In this document: one piece after another, positions 34,164 through 46,200 of the stretch
How positions within the stretch are numbered: the first letter of the stretch is position 1
Layout of the letters: the number at the start of each line of letters is the position of its first letter
Assembly (NCBI GenBank): GCA_030141585.1
Contig: JAQIFP010000001.1
Location: 186,001 to 250,000, forward strand
Direction: 5' to 3'
Source: Ophryocystis elektroscirrha
Taxonomy: Eukaryota; Apicomplexa; Conoidasida; Neogregarinorida; Ophryocystidae
DNA: 64,000 nucleotides
Program-made: the position numbers and the translations under genes
Notes under the pieces: generated by a model
Databases searched by the model: none
What the model saw: only the letters and a program-made list of their open reading frames with translations
What the model was told of the DNA's origin: nothing

Positions 34164-36025
34164 TTAAGACATACTAACGTCATCATTATGGCAGTCATTT
34201 TTTTTTTTTTCTTCACTATTATTTTCGTCTTCAATGATTTCAACCTATTAGTAGAAATTAATAAATATATTGGTATTTTACCTTTAAAGATTGTTGGTTG
34301 GCTTGAGTTTGATCGTCATTTTGGATGTGCTGTGAGGTCGATTCCTGTTCCTCATTTGGTTTTTGATTATCTGATTTATTTTCTCCTTCAATATTTTCTG
34401 TCCTCAATAACTCTACTGGGTCCTAAGATTACAAGCTTAATTATAAGTATTATTTGTATTAAATACAACTGCAATTATTATTTGCTTGAATTTGTAAATC
34501 ATACATATAATAAACATGTAATTATATGGAGTAAATAAAAAAATTTGGTAATATTTATATATTCCTATATAGTAATATTTATATATAGTAATACTAATAT
34601 TATATAAACTGAGTGTACCTTGCTGGTTTCATTATTTTTACGCAAATGTTGTTCAGGGGTGACTGCGTAACTTGCATTAACTGTACGCTCGTCTCCCGAT
34701 TCTAACGGTAAATTTTCGGATTGAATAATGACAACATCTCCTCCTCCTAATACTTCTTGTGAGCCGCGTTGAATATTGTCATTCCTAGATTAATCATACA
34801 TACATATATTAGAAGCAATGAATTATTAAAATCAAGAAACGTATACTTATATAATAAACCAAAAGTACTTAAAACATTTTAACGTTAAAAATTATTCAAA
34901 TTTGACTGTATTTTTGTAATTTAGTTTAAAAATAATTAACTCATAACTAAAATAATTTAGAATATTATAATTATATTACAATACTGACGTTTGTGTGACA
35001 TTTCTCGCATTGTCCTCACAGAACTCGTTTAATGACATAAAGATAGCTTCAGCTACTTCTTCCTCTTCCCTATCCTATGGAATGCGTATATTAATGAAAT
35101 TAAGTATAATTACATAGTACTGAGAGCCACCCCTTTCCTGTTGTTGTAATTGGCATAATAAGTATCGTTGGTATTCAGAGTTTTCCTCATTAAGATCTTC
35201 ATGTTCTCCTTTATTACTAATTATAGGCGATCTTGAAAACTATATTCAGTTACATATCAAATATTTTAATATTACGAGGTACATAATATCATGTGCTTTC
35301 TCTGGTGGATACTGAACGAACCTAGTCATTAATTCATAAAAATGGATGAAATATTACACTGATTTACTTCCAATTGTACTATGTAATAATTGCAGTTTAT
35401 CGTAATTCACAGAAGTATCACCAAAACTAACAATATCTTCTCGGATATTATCTAATTGTTAAATTACCCAGTGATATGTTATTTTTCTTCAAACTTTTTC
35501 CCAACACCTCAATATCTTTTTCGGTATCTTCCTATGAATATATATATATATATCAAATGTACTGAAAATTACAATTTTACTCCCAACAAAAACAATTATT
35601 CTTTGGCTATGGTTTTTATGCATGCGGTGTTTCAAAGCTAGCTGGGAAAAACGTATATATATGGCTTCACAAACATACTTGAGCTGTCTGTATAGATTTT
35701 ATAAAGTTAATGTAACCATCCGGCTCAATTTCATGTAATCCTTGCAGAATTCTTCCAATATCCTGTGTGGGAGTTACACGAACTAAGACTCTAAATATAT
35801 ATTATAAAAAAATCGTAGAAAGACTTTACAATCTTAGTTTAATTAATCTTACCTATCTCCCGCAGAAGATATTAAAGCTAAAGCATTCTCAGGATTGTCT
35901 TGATGTTTTGCTCCACAAACTTCGATAACACATTCTCGCTGCATAGCCAACCGATTGGGTATATAATCTCCATTTCGACTGTATTCTGAATTGTCTAAAC
36001 AAATCACAGTAGTTTCTAACACCAT
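34164..36025 (-). CDS. RPN10: 26S proteasome non-ATPase subunit RPN10
   Basis: Starts MVLETTVICLDNSEYSRNGD, the VWA domain opening with the DNSEYxRNGD motif of RPN10. Later exons: NRLAMQRECVIEVCGAKHQD, ENALALISSAGD, RVLVRVTPTQDIGRILQGLH, FIKSIQTAQ, ALKHRMHKNHSQRIIVFVGS, DIEVLGKSLKKNNISL, DNIREDIVSFGDTSVNYDKL, and FVQYPPEKAHDIM. The C-terminal part has a ubiquitin-interacting motif, DREEEEVAEAIFMSLNEF (E-rich, A-x3-S core), and an acidic Gln/Glu-rich tail ending DCHNDDVSMS, TAA. RPN10 docks polyubiquitinated substrates on the 19S particle. At least ten exons, mostly separated by tiny introns. One clear UIM is visible; a second is not obvious. PSMA1, a core-particle subunit, is 14 kb away. Confidence 0.95.
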
Positions 36026-36311
36026 TTTTTAATAAATAGGTACGTCACAAAATTATAATTAAAATTTTTTTTTTTCTTCTTAATCTATAAGGCTATCAAA
36101 AACCGTCACAATTATAAGAATATAACATGATTATATTCATGAAAAATGCATTTCATATGCTTATTTATGATTTAAAACTATTTTCCTTTTAATGTGTGGG
36201 CCCAATCTATTTGTGTAAAGACTGTAGATATAAAACTTTATATATTTGTAATGGTATATTTGTATATTTAATTATGTATAAAAATCATACATAATAGATT
36301 GAAAAAGTTGA

Positions 36312-36814
36312 CTATTCTGGAGCCGCTACTGTTCCGATAGGGCCCAAGTAATTTTCATTAATTGTGGCAACAGCAATCTATACAAATGAAAGAATTTGAT
36401 TACATTGACGTACTATGCCGGTATTTTCATATTTGACACCTTGAAGTCTCATACGAACTCTTGTTTTATTCTGAATGACAGTTTCACCGTCAGTAAATGT
36501 GGAATCTTTGAAAAAATAATACTCAGGAATTGACTATAAAACAGGTATTCTTTTTCTTTTCTATTACGTTTCGCGATACGAATGCACGCAAAGGACCAGA
36601 CTGAACGAAAAATCCCAATTGATTAACAGCGTTTACTACTCCATCTAATACTTCATTTTTAAAAGGTTTGCAGACAATAGCTTGGTATTTCACGGGAACA
36701 ACAATCAAACCTTCAAAATACTTTTATTATACATTCATTTTGATAAAATTTCATGTAAAACGGATAATATAAATAAACGCTTTAATTCGATATAAATTAA
36801 TTACTATATGAATT

Positions 36815-36848
<34 letters not shown>

Positions 36849-37258
36849 GCATTACATTTTCATATATTAAATTAAATTTAATGACTACATAATAACATAT
36901 ATATATATATATATATATTTATTTATTTCCAATAATAATCTTTAATACGTATTGAAATATTGATTTGGTGAACATTTAGTGAATAGTTTACGTTAGTGTA
37001 TTAAAATATAATATATTCATCAATCTATAAAAAGTACCAGTTCCGTCCTGTACTCTACCCCGTTCTTTATGTAAAGTTCTCACAACGCAAACTAGGTAGC
37101 CATATGTATTATTACAAACACCTTCTACTTCATTGCGAAGTGTTTCATCTATATACTATATATGTGTGATTTTTTCATAAAAGTACTTGCTCATAACGTC
37201 GCCCTAATTGAGAAGGTTTGATATATATGTTTTTCCATAATTCTATAAGAAAAAACAT
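36312..37258 (-). CDS. RPB7: RNA polymerase II subunit RPB7
   Basis: Starts MFFLIELWKNIYIKPSQLGR. Continuing exons give TLRNEVEGVCNNTYGYLVCV, VRTLHKERGRVQDGTGT, VPVKYQAIVCKPFKNEVLDG with VNAVNQLGFFVQSGPLRAFV, IPEYYFFKDSTFTDGETVIQ and KTRVRMRLQGVKYENTGI, and finally IAVATINENYLGPIGTVAAP ending E, TAG. The N-terminal RNP-like half and C-terminal OB/S1 half are both complete, with the conserved PVKYxAIVxKPFKNEVLDGVV block. RPB7 pairs with RPB4 as the stalk of Pol II and binds emerging RNA. Size of about 175 residues is normal. It diverges from the Aurora gene across a 376-bp spacer. Confidence 0.95.
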
Positions 37259-37634
37259 ATATTTACTGTATACCTATATAAATTTAAATTTATAAAAAAT
37301 CATTTAACATTATAGTGTAAATAATTTACTTGTAAAAAACGATTTAAGTATAATATGTTTTTTGCAAATCATAATATTTTTTTTTTTTTTTCAAAATTCG
37401 GTTTTTATAATTCATCATAGTCATAATGTAATTAAAATTTAGAATAATAACAAATAATTCTTCAGCGCATAATAAAACAAATGCACAAAATGAAACTATT
37501 ATTTGCAAATTTATGAAAGAATAATAATTCAATAAATGAGAATTATTTAATTATAATTTTTGAATGGCCCTAGCCTACTAAATATAGTAAAATGCAATAA
37601 ATAATTATATTGAGTATATTTTGAGTCTGGGGTT
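37259..37634. other. Divergent promoter region between RPB7 and Aurora
   Basis: 376 AT-rich bases between two divergent start codons. It probably holds both promoters; no specific motif stood out. Confidence 0.5.
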
Positions 37635-39480
37635 ATGAAAAAAGCCAACGCGGCGTGGTTCGAAGCATTAGAAAAAAAAGTTGGATTAAACATTGGCGAT
37701 CAACAAGAAAAACCTAAAGGAGATACTGCAAAAAAACTAAAGCCTTGCACGGATGTTTTGGTTGTATATGATAGATGCGCTCCTATATGGAGTTTGAACG
37801 ATTTTGATATTGGAAAAAAACTGGTAATACACTTATGAATATTTGTCAATGAAGTTTTTTTTGCCCTATTAATAAAATTCGAAAAATTAGTCAATTTTGT
37901 TACACTGGTTATATTAGATATGCTAATTTGTCATATATCAATATTGTCATTTTAATCTCTATAAATTTGTATATATCTTAATAAAAACCATGTTCTGAAA
38001 TGTTTATTATACTGTAATATTAACTGATTGTTATTAGGGAGAAGGTCAATTCGGATCAGTATATTTAGCCCGAGAACGAAGGTCAGGCTATATTGTCGCA
38101 TTGAAGGCTTTAAAAAAATCACAGCTATTGTGGTAAATATTTTTGAATGTATATAACGCTGCAAGAGGTCTTTTAATGAACATCTTTTACGGAGAGAAAT
38201 AGAAATTCATTCACATCTTTTGCATCCAAATATTTTACAGTAAATATTCTAAACAATTCACCCCCAATTAATATTAGGTTTTATGGATGGTTTAGCACAA
38301 ATACTAGGATATATTTGATACTGGAAATTGCTCCTTTAGGGGATTTAATGGATAAATTAAGTAAAGGAGGCTTGTCTGAACCAGAAGTTAGCAAGTAAAG
38401 TTTGATTTGCAAAAAGTTCATAAATACTATAATATTATATAGATATTTATAAGAACTTTAAATATTATATACTAGATATATATATATATATATATGTATA
38501 ATGCGTACATTCAATAATTGAATTTTAGATATATGAAACAGAGTATATCGGCTATTCGATGCTGCCATAGACTAAGTATACTACATCGTGATCTCAAGCC
38601 AGAAAATGTGCTGATAGATATCAATGGAAATCTTAAACTTGTATGGGAATATAATTCAATTGTTTAATAATTGAATTTATGAAAAACAATTACTAAGATT
38701 TTTATTATAGGCTGACTTTGGTTGGGCTGCACATGTACCAGAAGAAATTGATTCTGCTAATGAGTTACGGCCTGGTGAATCGCCTTCATTTGCATATTTG
38801 AAGAAAAGACGAAAAACTTATTGCGGAACTTTAGATTACTTATCTCCGGAAATTTGTCGTCATGAATGGTTAGAGATCAAAATTATTTAAAATTTAATCA
38901 ACTTGTAGGTATGGGAAAGAAGTAGACGTTTGGTGTTTAGGTGTTCTATGCTATGAATTAGCGGTAAGAAAAATGAAAACCAAAAAGAAATAGTTTATGA
39001 TCATATAAAAAAAAAAAATTGGTGCAACTGCAGACGGGAGAGCCTCCTTTCCGGCATGAACCCTATCAGCACCAAGGTTTAGATGAGAGAGAAGCAAGGA
39101 AACGTCAACAATTAGACATTCAGTTGTGCGATATAAGAGTATTATAATTATTTCAAATAAATTGTTGTATAGAAAAGAATATTGCCAACTATGTCAAGTG
39201 AACTAAAGAGCTTTCTTATTGGAACTTTAGCAAAGGAACCACAAAACCGCATGTCGACAAGGGAAATGATTACGGTTTGTTATTCACTTCAGCGAATAAT
39301 GTCTTTTAGCACCCATTCATAAAAAAATACAACTCTTTAGATGATGAGTCAGACTTAGAAAATGATGATGATGAAAATGTAATGGAATCTGAGGAAAATC
39401 AGCCCCCTAGTCAACTAAGGTCTACACAAAGCAGTTTTATGCGACAGACTTATTCATCAGCACCTAATTCTGCAATATAA
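37635..39480 (+). CDS. ARK: Aurora-related Ser/Thr kinase
   Basis: Starts [20 protein letters not shown]; the kinase domain runs [94 protein letters not shown], and [11 protein letters not shown]. DFGWxxH and [11 protein letters not shown] are Aurora hallmarks. Between them sits an insertion of about 25 residues ([20 protein letters not shown]) before [36 protein letters not shown], and [19 protein letters not shown] follow, and the tail is acidic ([13 protein letters not shown]). Aurora kinases control spindle assembly and cytokinesis. The insertion puts extra charged residues in the activation segment near the usual Thr phosphosite (KRRKTYCG). Stop TAA at 39478-39480. Confidence 0.92.
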
Positions 39481-39483
39481 TTT

Positions 39484-42162
39484 CTATATTTCTTTTATAT
39501 ATGAAATAGGACAAAATAACTTGGGTGTTTCACTTTTCCATCTATGCCATGACTCCATTAATCTTTCATCTATTGGAGCAACAATTCTCATATTTGCTAC
39601 ATTATCATCAGAATAATGCAAACTTCTATAGATAACATATCTAAAAAGTATTGCAAAAATAAATAATTCAATTACTTTGGTTTTTTTGGTTGATCAATTA
39701 TACTTGAGTATTTACTTAGTTTTATTTGTCTTTGAGATTTCTAATATAAATAACTTTTTGAACGCAGGTGCTTACTATCAAAGTGTATACTGAATTCTGC
39801 TGAGGATTTGCATATTTCAATGCGACTTTGTACGAATATACATAAAAAATCCATTTGTGTAAATTAAATAAATGTTCTTCTTCTAGTTTTCTTAGTACGA
39901 AATTGAAATTAGCATTATGACGTAAACATATATTCTAAACCCGTATTTTTCATACAGTAAAGTAATTACTTGAAGTTGACGTCTAATACTAGGAATTTTT
40001 TCTAAAGTACGGGTTCCTAACAACTTATACTGAGTAGATTTGCCAAATATAAAATGATTGTATAATTGTAAAATTATAGCAAAATCCCCCTTAAAGGCAG
40101 AATATAATTTACTCAGTGCTTTAAAATCTGTATCTAATTTCCCAGCATCGTTACAGTTGAAAAATGCTGTTAATGTTAAAGCCTAAGGATGAAAATATCA
40201 AAAATAGCACATACATACCTCCGGGTCGCACCCATAATGTGTTGAATTTATAAGGAAATATGCTTCACATGGTGTCAAAGGAAATTCTGCTAATAATCTT
40301 CCTAATTTCGTTATTTTTATTGCTGACTCTATAGCACCCAATCTAAGTTATAATAATACGATTTACGACCTACCTTTTTAATACTGTGTATGCATGTAAT
40401 ATAGCCTCGTGAGAAGGTGGTGAAATGAAAGGAAAATCATAAACGTTAAAACCCATAATCTTGAAGACTATTAATACAATTTAAGTGAATACCAATAGTT
40501 GTAATATCAAACTTTCAAGGTTTATACGTTGAACTTCGGGTTTGTGATTTGAGAAACTTAAATATTGATCTTTAGTGTATAAATGAAATGCACAACCTAT
40601 AATTAATAAAAGAGCTGATAATAGAAATTACCAGCTTTTTCTCTACCAGCTCGACCTCTACGCTGCATGATCATGTTAGGAGACGCATTTGTAAGCTTTA
40701 AAGCTTCGGTTTCATCTTCAAATTCGTAATAATTGAGCTTTACTAAACCAGAATCAATTACACATGTAATATTTGGTATCGTTAAAGACGTTTCTGCTAC
40801 ATTAGTTGCCAAGATAACCTAATCATACAATTTTTTTTTTTTTTAATATTATATTGTACCTTTCTAGAACTATTTTCTTTTTCCTTAAAAGCTTCATTTA
40901 GCTCAGCTAAATCCAGACCAGCGTAAAATGGTATCAATTGAGGGACAGAGCTATTAAAGTCAATATCAAAATCTTCCACTTGATTTTTAGGTATATTAAG
41001 GGTATTATGAAAAGCACGAGTACTGATATTCAAATTTTCTAGTATATGTTTGGTATATTTGATTTTCAGATTATTAGGGCATTCCTCGTAATTCTTACTA
41101 ATTAGTTTGTACAACTTATTGTATATATATAAAGCTAAGCCATCACATTGAGAATCCCGATAAGCTTCAATTATTTTTTTTTTTCCTTTTGCGAAATTTG
41201 CGTCATTTAAGACTTTGATCCAAAACTTAAATATACTGGGATCTTCTTTCATGTCTTTTAATATATTTTTCACATCAGAATCAATTATTTGCAAGTGTTC
41301 CAAATTTTCAATGAGTCTTTTTCGCAAGCCATGTAATACAAATAGAATTTCCTTCTATAACGAAGGATTACCAAATAAAATATAAAATCACCTCTCCAGG
41401 AAGGAATACGAGTATATTTCCATCATCCTCCATTGTAAAGTGAGCATTTATTACAAGCTGAATAGCTTCCTATCATAAATAATTATTTCAAAATAAAAAT
41501 ATTACGTCTAATACACTTTCCGGCGGGGTTGAAGCAAAATAATCTAGTACAGGATATTTTCTGGATTCAATATTAATAATATTTGCATCTGGAAAATAAG
41601 AAGTGAATAAGTCGACATCTAGCGTGGCCGACATAAGCATAACATGTAAATTATTATTGCTGTTTTTCTGTAGTAAAATTTTTATTACACCCAACAATAA
41701 ATCGATTTGTGCTGATCTTTCATGAACTTCATCAATAATCAAAATTTCTCTATTTAAGACATTCACATTACGTCTTAGTTTATTCATGTAACTTCCTTCT
41801 GTATAAAAACCTAATAATGTTTGAGGATTTATTGTAGAATTGAAGCGAACTCTGTAGCCAACTATTTCATGATTATTGAAAGATTCTTGGGTAATATTAT
41901 TTGGCAGGGAATTTTTATGTTGTTCCCATTCATTTTTCAATTGATTATTCACATATAAAGCACATTTTATAACTGTTATTCTTCTTGGTAATACTATAGA
42001 TATTTTTCTAAATGGAATTTTTTTTTTCCATATAGCTTCAACTAAAAATTTCGGAATGCGTGTAGATTTTCCCGATCCGGTTTCACCTACTATAACTGTA
42101 ATTTTTGAACAGCTAGCTCTAACAATATCATCTCTGTAAGTATCTACAGGTAAAGAGGTCAT
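39484..42162 (-). CDS. DEAH-box RNA helicase with long insertion
   Basis: Starts MTSLPVDTYRDDIVRASCSK. Motif I is VIVGETGSGKSTRIPKFL, motif II is EILIIDEVHERSAQID (DEVH rather than DEAH), and motif III is MLMSATLD. RecA2 holds ILATNVAETSLTIPNITCVI and MIMQRRGRAGREKAG (motif VI). After NILVFLPGE comes an insertion of about 140 residues (RKRLIENLEHLQIIDSDVKN and on) before LIPFYAGLDLAELNEAF. The C-terminal HA2 and OB parts are visible (FPFISPPSHEAILHAY, PLTPCEAYFLINSTHYG). The protein ends SYIKEI, TAG. Such helicases remodel RNA-protein complexes in splicing, translation or ribosome assembly. Which ortholog group is unclear because of the insertion. The stop is three bases from the Aurora stop. 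Confidence 0.85.
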
Positions 42163-43233
42163 TAGTGCGCTATATTATATGTACAGAGTATGCTCTTACA
42201 ACTTCATCTTTATTTCTTTTGCATACCTGATAATGCACCTAATAATGTTCTTCCTCAAACTTTGGAAGACAATCGAGTCTTATATAACATATAATCTTAA
42301 TAAGCATATAAAACAATATATTTATCATAGCGTTGCAAACTTCAAGCAAATAATAAATTAATTAAGCTATTAAAACTGAACAAAATTAAATATTACCTTA
42401 TACCCATATATTGTTGTAAATATCTCCAATATTAAATGCATATCACAAATGTCATAATAGTTAATGAATTAGAATCATATATTCAGAATTTATAGTTATT
42501 ACATATGAAAAGCTTATTTTTTTATTTAGCAACCTTTTTTTTATTTATAGCATTTGAAGTAAATTTATTGATCTTAAGATTTATTTTATATATATTTGAT
42601 TGAGATAAATTGGTTTAAAAGAAACTTATTTTTGAAATTATTTATAATTATTTAATTAAGCAAGCCATACAAAATTGAGATATAGTTAAAAAATACTGAT
42701 ATTTGATCTTAATATACTCAAATGCATTTAAAAAATTTGTAAGCATGGATTGTGTGTTATATTGTTCATACCATCACATAAACTGTGAGATACTGTAACT
42801 AAAAACGTTCTTCACTCACTGAACACTTATTCTATGTGAGAGAGACTGCAGATTAGACGTCAAAATATATAAATTTCATTAAAGTAGATAAAATGTGTAA
42901 TTTGCATTCACTAAATCTTCTTAGATTTGATGAAGTATACTTCATTGACACAAATTTTGAAGATGTAGTATAATTTTGTATAATAAATTGTGTCAAGTGT
43001 GTAAACATGCCTAGTTTATAGACTTGAAAAATTGCTTTATAATCAGGTTTGAAGCTGTATTTTAAATATTATTTTTTTTGTTTTTGCTTTGTATTATTGA
43101 ATAATATAAATGAATCGTAATTTTCTTTGGTTATAATTAGTGTCTCTGAAATCTTACCCCATCTCATAAACACCGTTATTCAATCTATTTGTTTATAAAT
43201 TCTATTGTATAATATTCAAGGTTATTAATCAAA
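42163..43233. other. Long spacer between divergent helicase and F-BAR genes
   Basis: About 1070 bases, AT-rich, with both promoters presumably inside. A 16-bp perfect palindrome (ATGAAGTATACTTCAT) lies at 42930-42945, ~290 bp before the F-BAR start. No coding exon or RNA gene recognised. Confidence 0.45.
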
Positions 43234-46200
43234 TATGTCGACAAAATATGGTCATTATTCAAGTGATATGTAAGTTGTCTTTCTTCTTTTTGTAATACGT
43301 ATAGAACAAATGACTGGAGGGTTCACATAGAGAAAGTTAATGAAAAGGGTGCTGTGCTGTCTGTTATAGAGCGTGTATTATACAAATTAAGTCAAATAGA
43401 AATTTTGTACAGTTCAGCATTAAATCAAATATTACAAAGCTTGAAAAATCCGCCTAATCTTTCATCGTAAGAACATATTTTTTTTGCATTGTTTCACGTA
43501 GAGATTTATGTACAGTATTAGAGGTTTTAACGAGTAGTATAGCATTAAGGTAAATTATTGTACTGTCATTATATATACTTGTATATAGAATACAGCAAAC
43601 AGATAGTCTTAGTGAAAATATAAGGGAGGAAGTAATACACGTTACCTTAACTCCTACGTTGAAAAATCATGAAAAAGTCCTAGAACAAGTAACATGAAAT
43701 ATATATATATATAACCAATTATATAGATTACTTCTGATATTCAAACTCTTGATGATAATTTAAAAGCTGCAGAAGAAAAAGTTGCTGAGGTATTTTTAGT
43801 TGCATTTATTTATTTAAATGTAGTCTGAAGAACACTTAACGAAATTAGGAGAAAAATTCTTGGAAACAGCTGATTCCAAAAACCACGTAGCTTATTTGGG
43901 AACTCCTAATGCTGTTAATAAGAGCGCAAAGTAATTTCATTAAATTTACTTATGCCAAAATATATGCAACATAAATTCACATTTATTAGAATTATTTTAT
44001 TATAAATATTTTCACTTGTGTATATAAATGTCTATTATTATTAATAATTCCATATCTAAAACAGTCTATATTAACTATTACTTATAAGAGTTTTTTTTAG
44101 AATGTTGGGATTAGCAGATGCTATAGAAAACACTGAAAAAGATTATGCGGACAGTTTAAAGAAACTAGCTCAAGCTCGAACTAACTACAATGAATACATG
44201 CCAGATGTTATGAAATCTCTCCAAAAACTAGAAACTAAGCAAAACAGATGTTTGAAAGATTGCTTGAAAAAATTATTTGTGTACCAAATGAGTTATATGC
44301 GAACTTCCGAGTATAATATAAATCAAGTTGTTAAGGTATATAATCACAATTATTGTACTGTGTTCTTTAAATTAATTTGTAATCTTTGTAGAAATTAGAC
44401 GCTACCAATGTCTTAGAAAGTTTTTTTGATCCTTCTGCGTACACTTTACCTACCTATACAGAGTATCCTGTGCGTAACTTATGTGATTTAATAACTTTCT
44501 TAGAAACATTGGAGTCTTTTAAGTTTATCAAATTCCCTTGAACAATATGGAATTAACGAAAATACGGTAAATTTTGCAATTTTTCCCAAAACTCAATTTT
44601 ACGTTTTATTTATATATACTATGGAGAAAATATTACAAATCTTGTTATTATTTTTTTTTTTTTTTTAGCAATCTTCGAGCCCCAGATATGATAACAATTT
44701 TTATGAGAATGCTATTGATAAGTAAAACAAAATTTTTAATTTTTAAGCTTTTTGTAGCTTGCTTCCAAGTATTACAAGAATCTTCGAAGAAGATCAAAAC
44801 GATTCCACTATATCTTTGTTTGACGGGTATTATACAATATTGTTATTTAAATGAATAAATTGATAAATTTTACATAAATACAGTTATGTTCATATATTAT
44901 GTTTATATTGAATATTTTATTGATAAATGTGCACTTAGGTTTTTGGATATGATATGGAAGTCTAATAAACGATCCACCATACTTCAGCAACAGTATCAGA
45001 TTGAGTGTAAATTTGAAGAGAACTATAAGAATCGATTAATGTTTCTAGATCGTTTGGCACAAAAAGTTTTAGATAATAATTATTGTATTAGCTACAAGTA
45101 CTAAAACTTTTTAGATTATGGTGTTTAAATCAGATGCGGTTTTGAAAGTTTGGCAGAAATGTTAACGTGTCTTCTAAGTTTTGCATATTTGGATATGGAT
45201 ATCCCTGTTATAAGAGCTATCATGATTTTAGCACAAAAGTTTTATTTCTTAGGAAGAGGAAAGAAACCTGCATTTGTGCAAGTATGAACTATAAAAAAAG
45301 TTTATGAAAAAATTAGAAATATATTTGCGAGGCTCCTGGTGTTTGGAATCATCAGAAAATGTGGATGCAAATTATTCTTGTCAGTTTGGCTATTGAAAAA
45401 GAAACTTCCCTTGTAAGATAAATAATATATTAAATTTTGATAGATGAATTCAGCTAGAACAACTCTGCAAAATGTTTTGCACTTAAAATCGTATAATAAG
45501 TCTTACACCCTTTCCGCTTTAGAGAATATATTATGTTCTAATATTGTATCTCAACTAGGTCTGTATATTCTACTAAGTTCAGATAAATTTTATATATATA
45601 TATATATAATTATTTATATATAGCTTATATATATAGCTTATATATATAGCTTATAAATATAGCTTATACATATAGCTTATATATATAGTATATATATATA
45701 GCTTATATATATAGTATATATATATAGCTTATATATATAGCCTATGTAGATTATATAGATTATATAGATTATATAGATTATATAGATTATATGGATTATA
45801 TAGATTATATAGATTATATAGATTATATAGATTATATAGATTATATAGATTATATAGATTATATAGATTATATAGATTATATAGATTATATAGATTATAT
45901 GGATTATATAGATTATATAAATTATATAGATTATATAGATTATATAGATTATATATATAGCTTATACGGATTATATATATAGCTTATATATATATATATA
46001 TAAGCGTATTGTTAAACTGATATATAAGTTTAGTTGTTTGAAAGCTAATTCAACAGTGTAGAAAGATATATTTTTTATAACTATATCAGATACTAATTGA
46101 TGCAGAAAACGTTATAGTGTTTGTTGATGATTAGGTATCTGCATGTTGGAGTATGGAATGAATGTGAATAAATGCCTTGCAACAATAAAAAATACTCAAA

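Noticed and set aside
34188..34538. Hydrophobic plus-strand ORF
   Set aside because: It lies over the C-terminal exons and introns of RPN10 on the other strand; composition-driven.
45791..45982. ORF of repeated Asp-Tyr-Ile
   Set aside because: It is only the 9-bp tandem repeat in an intron of the F-BAR gene.
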